A stretch of DNA of 64,000 bases from Capillimicrobium parvum. Its GTDB lineage: Bacteria; Actinomycetota; Thermoleophilia; Solirubrobacterales; Solirubrobacteraceae. Shown piece by piece: positions 7,582 to 16,636 of this stretch (positions within the stretch are counted from its first letter, which is position 1; the number at the start of each line of letters is the position of its first letter). The translations under genes and the position numbers were made by a program. Location: contig NZ_CP087164.1 in the NCBI RefSeq assembly GCF_021172045.1, forward strand, positions 2,356,001 to 2,420,000, written 5' to 3'. The notes under the pieces are model-generated. The model was given only the letters and a program-made list of their open reading frames with translations, was not told the origin of the DNA and ran no database searches.

Positions 7582-9551
7582 CCGCGCCCGCCCAGCGTCA
7601 GACCCTCGACCCGGTGACGTTCGAGGTGCTCAAGAACGCGTTCTCGACGATCGTCGACCAGATGGCCGAGCAGATCCTGCGCACGTGCCACTCGTTCGTC
7701 ATCTACTCGCGCGACTTCTCGAGCGCGCTGTGCGACCCACAGGGCAACACGATCATGCAGGGCAGCCAGGACATCGCCGTGCACGTCGGGACCCTGCATC
7801 TCACCGCGCGGGCGGTCGTCGACGCCTTCGACCACGAGATGCGCCCGGGCGACGTCTTCGCGATCAACGATCCGTACGTCGGCGGCACCCACTTCAACGA
7901 CGTGCGCATCGTGCGCCCGATCTTCCACGAGGGCGAGCTCATCTGCCTGGCGGAGTCCAACGGTCATTGGGCCGACATCGGGGGCAGCGTGCCGGGCTCG
8001 TTCGACATCACCGCGCGCGAGCACTTCGGCGAGGGCGTACGGGTGCCGCCCGTGCGCATCTACGACGAGGGCGTCTACCGGCGGGACATCGTGCGCATGA
8101 TCGTGTCCAACACGCGGGCGCCCGACGACGCCGAGGGCGACTGCCTGGCCCAGGTGGAGGCGACCGCGGTGGCCGAGCGGGAGATCCTGCGCCTGTGCGG
8201 GAAGTACGGCCGGGACACGATCGTGACGGCGATGGAGGAGGTGCAGGACTACGTCGAGCGCCTGACGCGCAAGCGCATCTCCGAACTGCCCGACGGCACC
8301 TGGGAGACGGAGGACTACATCGATTCCGACCCCGACGCGGACGAGGGTCTCGTGCCGATCCGCGTGCGGATGACCATCGACGGCGACGTCGTTCGCTACG
8401 ACCTGTCGGAGTCGCACCCGGCCGTCGGCTCGTTCCTGAACTCGGGCTTCGGAGCCAGCTTCTCCGGGGTCGTCGCCGGAACGAAGACCTTCTTCCCGGA
8501 CGTGCCGTTGAACTCCGGCTTCTACCGCGCGCTGGACGTGAACCTCGGGCCGCCCGGCAGCTGCGTCAACGCCGCCTGGCCGACCGCGGTGACGGGCTTC
8601 TGCGCCGGGCCCTACGAGAAGATCATGAGCTCGATCTTCGAGCTGTGGTCGGAGGTGATCCCGGAGCGCGCGATGGCCGCCGCGTTCAACCTGGAGTACC
8701 TGCTGGTCGGTGGACGCGATGCGCGCAGCGGGTCCGGTTCGGTGTTCATGTGGTACGACTGGATGGCCGGCGGCTGGGGGGGCCGCAACGGCAAGGACGG
8801 CTCCAACGCGACGTCGCCGGTCTTCGGCGTCGGCCTCGCCGTCCAGCCGCTCGAGGCGCAGGAGCGCCTGTGCCCGGTGGTGACGCTCAATCACGCGATC
8901 CTGCCCGACACCGGCGGTCCGGGTCGCTTCCGCGGGGGGTGCGGCGTCGAGAAGGGCGGTCGCCTGACCGACGTGCACAGCACCGTGATGTCGTACTGCT
9001 GCGATCGAGCGCGTTCGGTGACGTGGGGGATCGGCGGCGGCCTGCCGTCCTTCCCGCACGGCGTCTGGATGAATCCCGGCACGGACGACGAGCGCTTCCT
9101 CGGCGCGGTGTTCTCGAACGTCCGGGTCGGGCCGGGCGACTCGTTCACCCGGCCGTCGGCCGGCGGCGGCGGCTTCGGCGATCCCCTCGAGCGAGACCCC
9201 GAGGCTGTCTGCGAGGACGTCGCCGACGGCTACGTCACCGTCGAGCGCGCCGCGCGCGACTACGGCGTGGCGATCCGCCCGGTCGACCCCGAGATGGCGC
9301 GCTACGAGGTGGATGCCGAGGGAACCCGGCGCGAGCGGGAGCACATCCGCGCGGAGCGCCGCGGCTGGCTGCAGGAGGACCCCGAGGAGGTGGCTGCGCG
9401 CTACCGGGCCGGCGAGGTCGACGTCATGGACGTCGTGCGCCGGCACGGCGTGATCCTGCACTGGGGTACGGGCGAGCTGCTGCCCCGGACGACCGAGCAG
9501 TTCCGCGCGATGCTCGAACGGCGGACCGTGCGGCACTGGGATCGCCGATGA
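7578..9551 (+). CDS. hyuB: Hydantoinase/oxoprolinase family, subunit B
   Basis: 657 residues, the usual size for HyuB. Typical features are DPVTFEVLKNAFSTIVDQMA at the N-terminus, DVFAINDPYVGGTHFNDV with its HxND-like cluster, and the glycine-rich C-terminal RPSAGGGGFGDPLER. This subunit carries the amide-hydrolysing half of the ATP-dependent ring-opening enzyme. It starts at GTG 7578 overlapping the hyuA1 stop and its own stop overlaps the pxpB1 ATG, so A, B and pxpB1 are made from one message. About 95 extra C-terminal residues after the glycine-rich motif are charged and helical. Substrate as for hyuA1. Confidence 0.9.
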   Translation: MTAPAQRQTLDPVTFEVLKNAFSTIVDQMAEQILRTCHSFVIYSRDFSSALCDPQGNTIMQGSQDIAVHVGTLHLTARAVVDAFDHEMRPGDVFAINDPYVGGTHFNDVRIVRPIFHEGELICLAESNGHWADIGGSVPGSFDITAREHFGEGVRVPPVRIYDEGVYRRDIVRMIVSNTRAPDDAEGDCLAQVEATAVAEREILRLCGKYGRDTIVTAMEEVQDYVERLTRKRISELPDGTWETEDYIDSDPDADEGLVPIRVRMTIDGDVVRYDLSESHPAVGSFLNSGFGASFSGVVAGTKTFFPDVPLNSGFYRALDVNLGPPGSCVNAAWPTAVTGFCAGPYEKIMSSIFELWSEVIPERAMAAAFNLEYLLVGGRDARSGSGSVFMWYDWMAGGWGGRNGKDGSNATSPVFGVGLAVQPLEAQERLCPVVTLNHAILPDTGGPGRFRGGCGVEKGGRLTDVHSTVMSYCCDRARSVTWGIGGGLPSFPHGVWMNPGTDDERFLGAVFSNVRVGPGDSFTRPSAGGGGFGDPLERDPEAVCEDVADGYVTVERAARDYGVAIRPVDPEMARYEVDAEGTRREREHIRAERRGWLQEDPEEVAARYRAGEVDVMDVVRRHGVILHWGTGELLPRTTEQFRAMLERRTVRHWDRR

Positions 9552-10447
9552 CCACCGCCGAGGAGCGCGTCGGCACGCGCTACAGCTTCGGCGGCGACGA
9601 GTGGATCCTCGTCGAGCTGGCCGAGGCCATGAGCGTCGGCGTCAACATGCGCTCGCTGGCGATCTGCCGGCGGCTGGAGGCGCTGGCCCTGGACGGCGTG
9701 ATCGACATCTGCCCCGCCAACGCCTCGTATCTCGTGCGGCTGGATCCCGACACCATCCATCCGCGCGCGCTGGAGGAGCGCCTGCGAGAGCTCGAGGCCG
9801 AGGTCGGCGATGCCTCCGACTTCCATCTGCAGACGCGGATCATCGACGTGCCGATCCTGTGGGACGACCCGTGGACGCGGGAGACGGTCAAGCGCTTCGC
9901 CGACCGCCACCAGACGCCCGAGCTGACGAACATCGAGTTCGCCGCCGAGATCAACGGGTTCCCCACGACCGACGCCTTCCGCGACGCGGTGTTCGGGACG
10001 CCGTTCCTCGCGACGATGCTCGGGTTCGTGCCCGGGCTGGTCTGGGGCTACCAGCTCGTCCCCCCGGAGCGGCAGATCGAGGTGCCGAAGTACGTGCGCC
10101 CCCGGACCGACACGCCCGAGCGCGCGTTCTCGTGGGGCGGCGCGTTCACCGCCGTCTACCCGGTGCGCGGCGCCGGCGGCTACCAGCTGCTCGGGATGTG
10201 CGCCACGCCGTTCTTCGACTCGCGCCGCCGGCTGCCCGACTTCCACGATCGGGACTGGTTCTTCCGCGCCGGCGACATCATGCGCTACCGGGAGGTCGAC
10301 CGCGCCGAGTTCGACCGCATCCGGGCGGCGGTCGAGGACGAGACGTTCCGCTACCCCCTCGCGGAGGTCGAGTTCGTGCCCCAGCGCTGGTACGACGACC
10401 CCGACGGGACCGCGGCAGCGCTGGAGAGGAGCCTCGATGACGCTTGA
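9548..10447 (+). CDS. pxpB: 5-oxoprolinase subunit B / KipI-like (allophanate hydrolase subunit 1 family), copy 1
   Basis: 299 residues. Family motifs include CPANASYLVRLDP, LGFVPGLVWGYQL and the strongly conserved PKYVRPRTDTPERAFSWGG, followed by YPVRGAGGYQLLG. In the PxpABC 5-oxoprolinase this protein pairs with PxpC; the same fold occurs in urea carboxylase next to the PxpC-like domain. ATG 9548 overlaps the hyuB1 stop, and its end overlaps pxpC1 by 11 nt. Here it sits in a row with pxpC, a biotin carrier and biotin carboxylase, while the only pxpA is 8 kb away, so a carboxylase role is as likely as oxoprolinase. A second copy lies at 23450. Confidence 0.88.
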   Translation: MTTAEERVGTRYSFGGDEWILVELAEAMSVGVNMRSLAICRRLEALALDGVIDICPANASYLVRLDPDTIHPRALEERLRELEAEVGDASDFHLQTRIIDVPILWDDPWTRETVKRFADRHQTPELTNIEFAAEINGFPTTDAFRDAVFGTPFLATMLGFVPGLVWGYQLVPPERQIEVPKYVRPRTDTPERAFSWGGAFTAVYPVRGAGGYQLLGMCATPFFDSRRRLPDFHDRDWFFRAGDIMRYREVDRAEFDRIRAAVEDETFRYPLAEVEFVPQRWYDDPDGTAAALERSLDDA

Positions 10448-11429
10448 GATCCTCCAGCCCGGCCTGCAGACGACCGTGCAGGACGAGGGGCGTCTCGGCC
10501 TCTACGCGGGCGGGATGCCGCCGTCGGGCGCGATGGACAAGGCGTCGTACCGGATGGGCAACCTGCTCGTCGGCAACCCGGACGGGCTTGCGTCGCTCGA
10601 GATCACCTACCTCGGCCCGGAGATCGCGTTTCGCGACGACGCGGTGATCGCCGTCACCGGCGCGCAGATGACGCCGAAGGTCAACGGCGAGCCGATCGCG
10701 AACTGGCGGTCCCATGCCGTGCGGGCGGACGACGTGCTCTCCTTCGGGTTCATCGAGTCGGGCGCCCGCGCGTATCTCGCCGTCGCGGGCGGCATCGATG
10801 TGCCGCCGTATGACGGAAGTCGCTCCACCTACACGCTCTGCGGCCTCGGGGGATTCGAGGGGCGCGCGCTGCAGGCGGGCGACGTCGTGCCCGTAGGCAC
10901 GGGTGTCGACGGACGCGCCGGGCTCGACGTGCCCGTGGACCTGCAGCCGGACCTCGGGGGCGACACCGAGTTGCGCGTCGTCGTCGGGCTGGCCAGCTAT
11001 CGCCTCCAGCCGGAGAGCCTCGAGACCTTCCTCACCGCCGACTGGACGGTCACGCCCGACGCCAACCGTGTCGGGTACCGGTTCCGTGGCGCCGAACTGC
11101 ACTTCGTCGAGCGCGAGCAGCCGGCCGGCGCCGGCAGCGACCCGGCCAACGTGGTCGACTTCGGCTACCCGATCGGCTCCATCCAGATCCCGGGCGGCGT
11201 CGAGCCGATCGCGCTGCTCGCCGACGCCGTCACGGGCGGCGGCTACGCGACCATCGCCACGATCATCAGCACCGATCTCGACCGGATCGGCCAGTCGAAG
11301 ACCAACGACCACGTCCGCTTCCGCGAGGTCACCCTCGAGGACGCGCTCGAGGCTCGCCATCAGGCACGTGCGCGGCTCGACCGCGTCCGCGCACTTCTCA
11401 CCGACTCACAGGAGCACGCAATTGGCTGA
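10437..11429 (+). CDS. pxpC: 5-oxoprolinase subunit C / KipA-like biotin-dependent carboxyltransferase family, copy 1
   Basis: 330 residues with the family signature at the start (LQPGLQTTVQDEGRLG, then GMPPSGAMDKASYRMGNLLV), AVAGGIDVPPYDGSRSTY in the middle and DFGYPIGSIQIPGGVEPIAL plus GGGYATIATIISTDLDRIGQ near the end. The fold is that of the carboxyltransferase domain of urea carboxylase (AHS2). It overlaps pxpB1 by 11 nt and the BCCP gene by 8 nt. The tight coupling to biotin carrier and biotin carboxylase genes favours an N-carboxylating complex; the alternative is plain 5-oxoprolinase with pxpA. Confidence 0.88.
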   Translation: MTLEILQPGLQTTVQDEGRLGLYAGGMPPSGAMDKASYRMGNLLVGNPDGLASLEITYLGPEIAFRDDAVIAVTGAQMTPKVNGEPIANWRSHAVRADDVLSFGFIESGARAYLAVAGGIDVPPYDGSRSTYTLCGLGGFEGRALQAGDVVPVGTGVDGRAGLDVPVDLQPDLGGDTELRVVVGLASYRLQPESLETFLTADWTVTPDANRVGYRFRGAELHFVEREQPAGAGSDPANVVDFGYPIGSIQIPGGVEPIALLADAVTGGGYATIATIISTDLDRIGQSKTNDHVRFREVTLEDALEARHQARARLDRVRALLTDSQEHAIG

Positions 11430-11673
11430 CGACAGCGTCATCCGCTCGCCCGTCCCCGGGGTCTTCTACCGCCGGCCCGACCCGGGCTCTCCGCCGTTCG
11501 TCGAGGAGGGCGACGAGGTCGAGCCCGGCACCGTCGTCGGGCTCGTGGAGGTCATGAAGCAGTTCCACGAGCTGCGCTCGGAGTCCAGCGGCCGCGTGCG
11601 CGGGTTCACCGTGGACAACGAGGACGTCGTCAACGCCGGCGACACCGTCGTCGAGCTCGACGGGGCTGGTTGA
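11422..11673 (+). CDS. Biotin carboxyl carrier protein
   Basis: 83 residues forming a single biotinyl domain. The attachment motif is EVMKQFHEL with the biotin-accepting Lys46, preceded by GTVVGL and followed by SSGRVRGF, the usual beta-hammerhead pattern. It lacks the long N-terminal arm of fatty-acid-synthesis AccB. The start is TTG 11422, chosen because AGGAG at 11410-11414 sits 7 nt upstream and because the next in-frame candidates would cut into the domain. It overlaps the end of pxpC1 and is followed after 16 bp by the biotin carboxylase gene. It should shuttle carboxyl groups from that enzyme to the PxpB/PxpC-like carboxyltransferase. Confidence 0.9.
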   Translation: MADDSVIRSPVPGVFYRRPDPGSPPFVEEGDEVEPGTVVGLVEVMKQFHELRSESSGRVRGFTVDNEDVVNAGDTVVELDGAG

Positions 11674-11689
11674 CGGTCCCGGCCGGACC

Positions 11690-13057
11690 ATGACGCTGCC
11701 CGAGCTGCGCCGCGTTCTCGTCGCCAACCGCGGCGAGATCGCCGTGCGCGTCATCCGGGCCTGCGCCGACCTGGGGATCGAGTCGGTCGCCGTGTACTCG
11801 GATGCCGACGCCTCCGCCCTGCACGTGCAGCTCGCTGACGAGGCGCGCGCCATCGGGCCGCCGCCGGCGCGCAAGAGCTACCTGCGTGCCGACGCGATCG
11901 TCGAGGCGGCGCTGGCCGCGAATGCGGACGCCGTCCATCCGGGCTACGGGTTCCTCGCCGAGGTGCCCGCCCTGCCACGGGCGTGCGCGGAGGCCGGGCT
12001 GCGCTTCGTGGGACCTCCGGCGCACGTCATGGAGCTGGTCGGCGACAAGGTGGCGGCCCGGGCGGCGGCGAGCCGGGCCGGCGTGCCCATCGTGCCGGGC
12101 AGCGATCGCGCCGAGGACGCCGACGCGGCGCACGCCTTCGCGGGCGAGGTCGGCTATCCGGTCATGCTCAAGGCGTCGGCCGGCGGCGGCGGCCGCGGCA
12201 TCCGCGTGGTGGCGGCGCCCGATGAGATGCGCGCCGCCTTCTCGGGCGCGTTCGCGCAGGCCGAGGCCGCCTTCGGCGACGGCGCCCTGTTCGTCGAGAA
12301 GCTCGTCGAGCGCGCCCGGCACGTGGAGGTGCAGGTGCTCGCCGACGAGCTCGGCTCCGTGGTGCATCTGTTCGAGCGCGAGTGCTCGATCCAGCGTCAT
12401 CGCCAGAAGCTCGTCGAGGAGGCGCCCTCGCCGGGGATCTCCGAGCAGCTGCGCCAGGACCTGTGCGCGAGCGCCGTCGCTCTCGCCCACGAGGTCGGCT
12501 ACGTCAACGCCGGCACCGTCGAGTTCCTCGTCGACGTGGACGCGCAGGCGTTCTACTTCCTCGAGGTCAACGCGCGCATCCAGGTCGAGCACGGCGTGAC
12601 CGAGCTCGTCACCGGCGTGGACCTCGTCGCCGAGCAGCTGCGCATCGCCGCGGGCGAGCCGCTGTCGTTCATGCAGGACGACGTGCGCCGCTACGGCACC
12701 GCGATCGAGTTCCGCATCAACGCCGAGGACCCGGACAACGGCTTCATGCCCTCTCCGGGGCGCATCGAGGCGCTGCGTCTGCCGGCCGGGCCGGGGGTGC
12801 GTGTCGACACCGGCGTCGAGGCCGGCGACGCGGTGCAGCCGTTCTACGACTCGATGATCGCCAAGCTGATGGTGTGGGGCCGCGACCGTGACGAGGCGCT
12901 CGCCCGCGCGCGCCGGGCCCTCGACGAGCTCGTCGTCGACGGCGTCACCACGACCCGGGGCCTGCACCGGCGGCTGCTGGAGTGGGAGGGGCTGGCGGAG
13001 GCGACCGCGGACACGGGCGCGCTGGAGGCGCTGCTGTCCGCTGATGCGCCCAGCTAG
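11690..13057 (+). CDS. accC: Biotin carboxylase
   Basis: 455 residues, normal AccC length. The N-terminal domain begins RRVLVANRGEIAVRVIRA; the ATP-grasp domain has KASAGGGGRGIRVV and HVEVQVLADE; the active site includes FERECSIQRHRQKLVEEAPS and NARIQVEHGVTE; the C-terminal biotin-carboxylase domain ends near the stop. It carboxylates the biotin of the adjacent carrier using ATP and bicarbonate. Gene order pxpB-pxpC-BCCP-accC supplies, as separate genes, every domain of urea carboxylase. It does not sit with accD-type genes, so a role in fatty acid synthesis is unlikely. Its last 4 bases overlap the convergent exporter gene. Confidence 0.93.
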   Translation: MTLPELRRVLVANRGEIAVRVIRACADLGIESVAVYSDADASALHVQLADEARAIGPPPARKSYLRADAIVEAALAANADAVHPGYGFLAEVPALPRACAEAGLRFVGPPAHVMELVGDKVAARAAASRAGVPIVPGSDRAEDADAAHAFAGEVGYPVMLKASAGGGGRGIRVVAAPDEMRAAFSGAFAQAEAAFGDGALFVEKLVERARHVEVQVLADELGSVVHLFERECSIQRHRQKLVEEAPSPGISEQLRQDLCASAVALAHEVGYVNAGTVEFLVDVDAQAFYFLEVNARIQVEHGVTELVTGVDLVAEQLRIAAGEPLSFMQDDVRRYGTAIEFRINAEDPDNGFMPSPGRIEALRLPAGPGVRVDTGVEAGDAVQPFYDSMIAKLMVWGRDRDEALARARRALDELVVDGVTTTRGLHRRLLEWEGLAEATADTGALEALLSADAPS

Positions 13058-13905
13058 CCCGCCGCCATGAGGACGATCCCCAGCAGGACGGCGAGGACGC
13101 CGCCCTGCTGGCCGGCGGTCAGGCGCTCGCCGAGCCGGTAGCGCGCGAGGACCGTCGTGACCGCGGGATAGAGCGACGAGGCGACCGCGACGACCGCCAG
13201 ATCCCCGTGCCGGGTCCCCTCGGCGTAGGACCAGATCGCCGCGAGCGAGAGGGCTCCGATCGCGCACGTCGCCGCGATCGCGCGCCGCTCGAGGGCCCGG
13301 CGCAGCGAAGCTCCGGCGACCACGACCACGCCGATGACCACCGGGAGGGTGATCGTGCGGCAGATCAGCAGCGTCCAGGGGAGGCTCGTCTCGCTCGCCG
13401 GTGACACCAGCCAGTAGAAGGTGCCGAACCCCAGCGCGGCGATCACGGCGTAGACGATGCTCCTGCGCGCGTCGACCACCCGTGAGCCTCCGGGCGCCCG
13501 TGGCCCGCGAACCGCCAGCACGATCCCGACGACCGCGCTCGCCATGCCGAGCGAGCGCACGAGGCCGGGATCCTCGCCGCCGACGATCCCCGCGACGATG
13601 GGGACGATGACCCCCGTGGCGGCGATCGGCGCGACGATGCTCATCGTCCCGACGGCGAGGCCCTGGTAGAACGCGGCCAGACCGATGCCCACCCCGACCC
13701 CTGCTGCGGCCGCGTATCCGACCTGCGATGCCGTGGGGGCGCCCGTCCCGCTCACGACGATCCACAGGACCGCGAGCGCGAAGTACACCACCATGCTGAA
13801 CAGCAGCACGGCGAGGGTTCCCACGCGCCGCGCCGTGATGCCGGCCAGGAAGTCGCTGATGCCGAACGACAGGGACGAGGCGAGACCCAGCGCGATCCCC
13901 AGCAC
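13054..13905 (-). CDS. EamA/DMT-superfamily transporter
   Basis: 283 residues, almost wholly hydrophobic with about ten membrane segments arranged as two similar halves (each about 140 residues), as in EamA drug/metabolite exporters. The N-terminus GIALGLASSLSFGISDFLAG is the usual first helix; the last helix is GVLAVLLGIVLMAAG. The start is GTG 13905, with a weak AGGA upstream. It is the last gene of a minus-strand operon hyuA2-hyuB2-aminotransferase-exporter. It could export or import the amino acid or amine made from the lactam or hydantoin substrate; direction and substrate are not evident. It converges on and overlaps the biotin carboxylase gene by 4 bp. Confidence 0.85.
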   Translation of the reverse strand: MLGIALGLASSLSFGISDFLAGITARRVGTLAVLLFSMVVYFALAVLWIVVSGTGAPTASQVGYAAAAGVGVGIGLAAFYQGLAVGTMSIVAPIAATGVIVPIVAGIVGGEDPGLVRSLGMASAVVGIVLAVRGPRAPGGSRVVDARRSIVYAVIAALGFGTFYWLVSPASETSLPWTLLICRTITLPVVIGVVVVAGASLRRALERRAIAATCAIGALSLAAIWSYAEGTRHGDLAVVAVASSLYPAVTTVLARYRLGERLTAGQQGGVLAVLLGIVLMAAG

Positions 13906-13934
13906 GCAAGCCTAGTTCCTGGTCCGAGGCCGGG

Positions 13935-14849
13935 TCATACGTCGCCGTAGTCGACCGGGGTCAGGTAGCGGGTGTCGGCGTGCGCCGCCCAGTAGCGCTC
14001 GCGCAGGTGCCGCGTCGTCGGACCGACGGCCCCGTCGCCGATCGGAGCACCATCGAGCGTCACGATCGGCATGACGCCACCGGCGGTGGACGTCGCGAAC
14101 ATCTCGACCGCATCGCGGAGGCGGTCCTCTCCGAAGGGCCCGACCGAGACGGGAATGCCGTCGGCTTCCGCCAGCTCCAGGACGGTCCTGCGGGTGATGC
14201 CTTCCAGCACGCCCGCCGCGGGCGTGAGCAGCGTCCCGTCGCTGACGGCGAAGACGTTGTAGCCCGGACCCTCGGTGACGTTGCCGTCCGCGTCGAGGAG
14301 GATCGGATGGGTCGCTCCGCGGTCATAGGCTTCGTACAGCCCGCGGGTGAGGTCGGCCCAGTGGAAGTTCTTCACCGTGGGGTCGACGGACGTGACGGGA
14401 ATCCGCTGGACGGTCCGGGCGATCACCGCATCCATCGTCCCGGTCGTGCTCGCGTCCGGGACGATCCACACGTAGGGGATGGCGTACGCGAAGAAGCTGT
14501 TCTCGAAGGTCCGGGGATCGCGGCTGCCGGGTGGCGGCACCCCGCGCGTGCAGATGGTCTCGACGTAGGCCGAGCGCAGCCGGCTCGACCGGACGAGCTG
14601 CACCAGGATGCGCGCGATCTCAGCCCGGTCGTACGGCGGGCTCAGCCGAAGGGTGCGGCAGCTGCGCTCGAACCGCTCCAGATGGTCCTCCAGGCGGAAG
14701 AACGCACCGTTCCAGACGGCCACGACGTCATAGGTGACGTCTGATCGGGAGAAGCCCGTGTCGAGGATCGAGATCCGCGCCTCGCCGACCGGGACGAAAG
14801 CTCCGTCGACGTACGCGGCGCCATCTCGGAACGCGTTCGCCGCATCCAT
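13935..14849 (-). CDS. Class IV PLP-dependent aminotransferase
   Basis: 304 residues of the branched-chain/D-amino-acid aminotransferase fold. Typical features are YVDGAFVPVGEARISILDTGF near the N-terminus with the conserved aspartate, the putative PLP lysine in TVKNFHWADL, and LLDADGNVTEGPGYNVFAV followed by GVLEGITRRTVLELA. Length is normal. It starts at ATG 14849, 14 bp after the hyuB2 stop, and 29 bp separate it from the exporter gene, so all four minus-strand genes form one operon. It may deaminate the amino acid released by HyuA2/HyuB2. Branched-chain amino acids, D-amino acids or omega-amino acids are all possible substrates. Confidence 0.85.
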   Translation of the reverse strand: MDAANAFRDGAAYVDGAFVPVGEARISILDTGFSRSDVTYDVVAVWNGAFFRLEDHLERFERSCRTLRLSPPYDRAEIARILVQLVRSSRLRSAYVETICTRGVPPPGSRDPRTFENSFFAYAIPYVWIVPDASTTGTMDAVIARTVQRIPVTSVDPTVKNFHWADLTRGLYEAYDRGATHPILLDADGNVTEGPGYNVFAVSDGTLLTPAAGVLEGITRRTVLELAEADGIPVSVGPFGEDRLRDAVEMFATSTAGGVMPIVTLDGAPIGDGAVGPTTRHLRERYWAAHADTRYLTPVDYGDV

Positions 14850-14863
14850 CGCGGGCTCCCCGG

Positions 14864-16636
14864 CTAACCGGTGCGCAGCTCGGCGCGGCGGGCGCGCGTC
14901 GCTTCGAGGTCGACCTCGAGGCTCGACGACAGAGCCTCTTCGACGAACGCCACGCCATAGACGTCCCGGGCGCGCCCGAACGACACGAACCCGGCGAGGA
15001 CGTCGTCGCGGACGCGTTCGGGCTCGCGTTCGAGCGGATCGCCGTAGCCGCCGCCGCCGGTGCTGTGCTGTCCGATGGCCTCGCCCGGCGCGATCACCAC
15101 GGAGTCCAGCGGTGCGATCTCGGTCTCGTCGCCGTCCGCCGAGGCGCGGAACGGGATGTTCCGCGCCGCGGGTCCGCCGCCCTGCGTCCCGCGCGGCGGG
15201 TAGGTGACGCAGTCGGTCACGTACGCCGCGCCCATGGGGTCCCAGCGCGGGCCGTAGCGGACGGTGGTGCCGGGCGCGCCGCGGCGGCGACCGGCGCCCT
15301 CCGAGTCCATGCGGATGCGCAGCTCGCCGACGCGAATGGGGTACTTCTGCTCGGAGACCTCCACGCTGTCGCGGAACATCAGCCCGCTCGCCACGGCCAA
15401 TCCGTACGTCACCCAGCCGTCGGTGTCCACGTTGGCCGGCCCGCCCTGTGTGCCGAGGAAGTACTGGTTGACGTACGGCTCACCGCGCCTGCGCATGTCA
15501 GTGCCGGAGACCACCGCGAACCCGGGGCCGAGGCCGGTCGCCCCCTCCGCGACGCCGAAGCCGGGCCACGCGTCCGCGATCGCCTTCTGGGTCGTCACCA
15601 CGAGCCGGTCGCCGATGTTCGTCGTGGCCACGGAGGTGGAGTGCGGGAACTGCGGCCGCCCGACGATGCAGTTGTCGCGCAGCAGCAGCCTGATGCGGCG
15701 AAACGCGCCGGAGTTCGCCGGGATACCCGGCTCGATCGAGTTGAAGATGCCGGTCATGACGTTCGACACGGTGCACGCCTCGGACTGATTGAGCCCGGCC
15801 GGGATGCAGTCGATGTTGTCGCGCAGATCCAGCTCGACCGTGGCCTCCTCAGGATCGACGGTGATCGTGACGTTGATCGGGATGCCGTCGGGCAGCTGAT
15901 CGTCGATCGGGTCGTGCATGCCGTGGCCGGTGATCCGGCCCGCCGGCATCTGGGCGATGGCGTGGGCCATCTTCGCCTCGGAGTAGTCGAACCACTCGGC
16001 GATGAACTCCCGGACGAGCTCGTTGCCGTAGCGCGCGCACACCTCCTTCAGGCCGGCCTCGCCGATGCGCGCGGCGCCGACCATCGCGAGGTAGTCGCCG
16101 TACCACTGGTCGGGCACGCGGATGCGGCGCTGACCGACGCGGATCACATCGTCGATGTCGCGGCGATCGCGCTGTACGCGGACGCAGGGGAAGATCACGC
16201 CGCCCTCGTTGTAGATGTCGCGGGCGAACGGCATGTAGGTCGTGGGCTCGGCGTTGCCGGTGTCGGCCTGGTGCGCCTTGGCCACGGTGGTGAACATGTG
16301 CACGCCCTCGTGGAAGACCGGGACGAGGATCACATGGTCGGCAGGGTGTGAGTTGCCCAGGTAGGGGTCGTTGTGCAGGAACGCGTCGCCTTCGGCGAGG
16401 TCGTCGTGCAGGTCGGTCATCGCCGCCCCGAGGAGCTGAGCGCCGAAGATGTGCACCGGAAGCCCCTCGGCGGAGGCGAGCAGGTCGTTGTCCGCCGTGA
16501 CGATCGCGCAGGAGAAGTCGCGCGCCATGTTCAGCACGCCGCTGCGCCCCGTGCGCAGCAGGGTGTTCTCCATCTCGCGGACCACGCTGTCCAGGCGGTT
16601 GGCGATGACCGCGAGCAGGATCGGGTCGACGCTCAC
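14864..16636 (-). CDS. hyuB: Hydantoinase/oxoprolinase family, subunit B, second set
   Basis: 590 residues. It begins VSVDPILLAVIANRLDSVVR and contains DAFLHNDPYLGNSHPADHVI, the metal/amide-site cluster of HyuB proteins, and the C-terminal STGGGGYGDPLEREPERV. It is shorter than HyuB1 by about 65 residues and clearly diverged, closer in style to caprolactamase and acetone/acetophenone-carboxylase subunits. The start is GTG 16636, in a GTGA overlap with hyuA2; a much longer reading of the same frame runs into hyuA2 and is not real. With HyuA2 it should form an ATP-dependent cyclic-amide hydrolase, a lactam being the likely substrate given the aminotransferases nearby. Confidence 0.9.
   Translation of the reverse strand: MSVDPILLAVIANRLDSVVREMENTLLRTGRSGVLNMARDFSCAIVTADNDLLASAEGLPVHIFGAQLLGAAMTDLHDDLAEGDAFLHNDPYLGNSHPADHVILVPVFHEGVHMFTTVAKAHQADTGNAEPTTYMPFARDIYNEGGVIFPCVRVQRDRRDIDDVIRVGQRRIRVPDQWYGDYLAMVGAARIGEAGLKEVCARYGNELVREFIAEWFDYSEAKMAHAIAQMPAGRITGHGMHDPIDDQLPDGIPINVTITVDPEEATVELDLRDNIDCIPAGLNQSEACTVSNVMTGIFNSIEPGIPANSGAFRRIRLLLRDNCIVGRPQFPHSTSVATTNIGDRLVVTTQKAIADAWPGFGVAEGATGLGPGFAVVSGTDMRRRGEPYVNQYFLGTQGGPANVDTDGWVTYGLAVASGLMFRDSVEVSEQKYPIRVGELRIRMDSEGAGRRRGAPGTTVRYGPRWDPMGAAYVTDCVTYPPRGTQGGGPAARNIPFRASADGDETEIAPLDSVVIAPGEAIGQHSTGGGGYGDPLEREPERVRDDVLAGFVSFGRARDVYGVAFVEEALSSSLEVDLEATRARRAELRTG

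Noticed and set aside
11630-13909. A 759-codon minus-strand open frame opposite the biotin carboxylase and over the exporter
   Set aside because: High G+C gives long antisense frames; this one is rich in Arg/His/Asp repeats and lacks motifs, while the plus-strand biotin carboxylase and the true minus-strand DMT frame both have clear family motifs.
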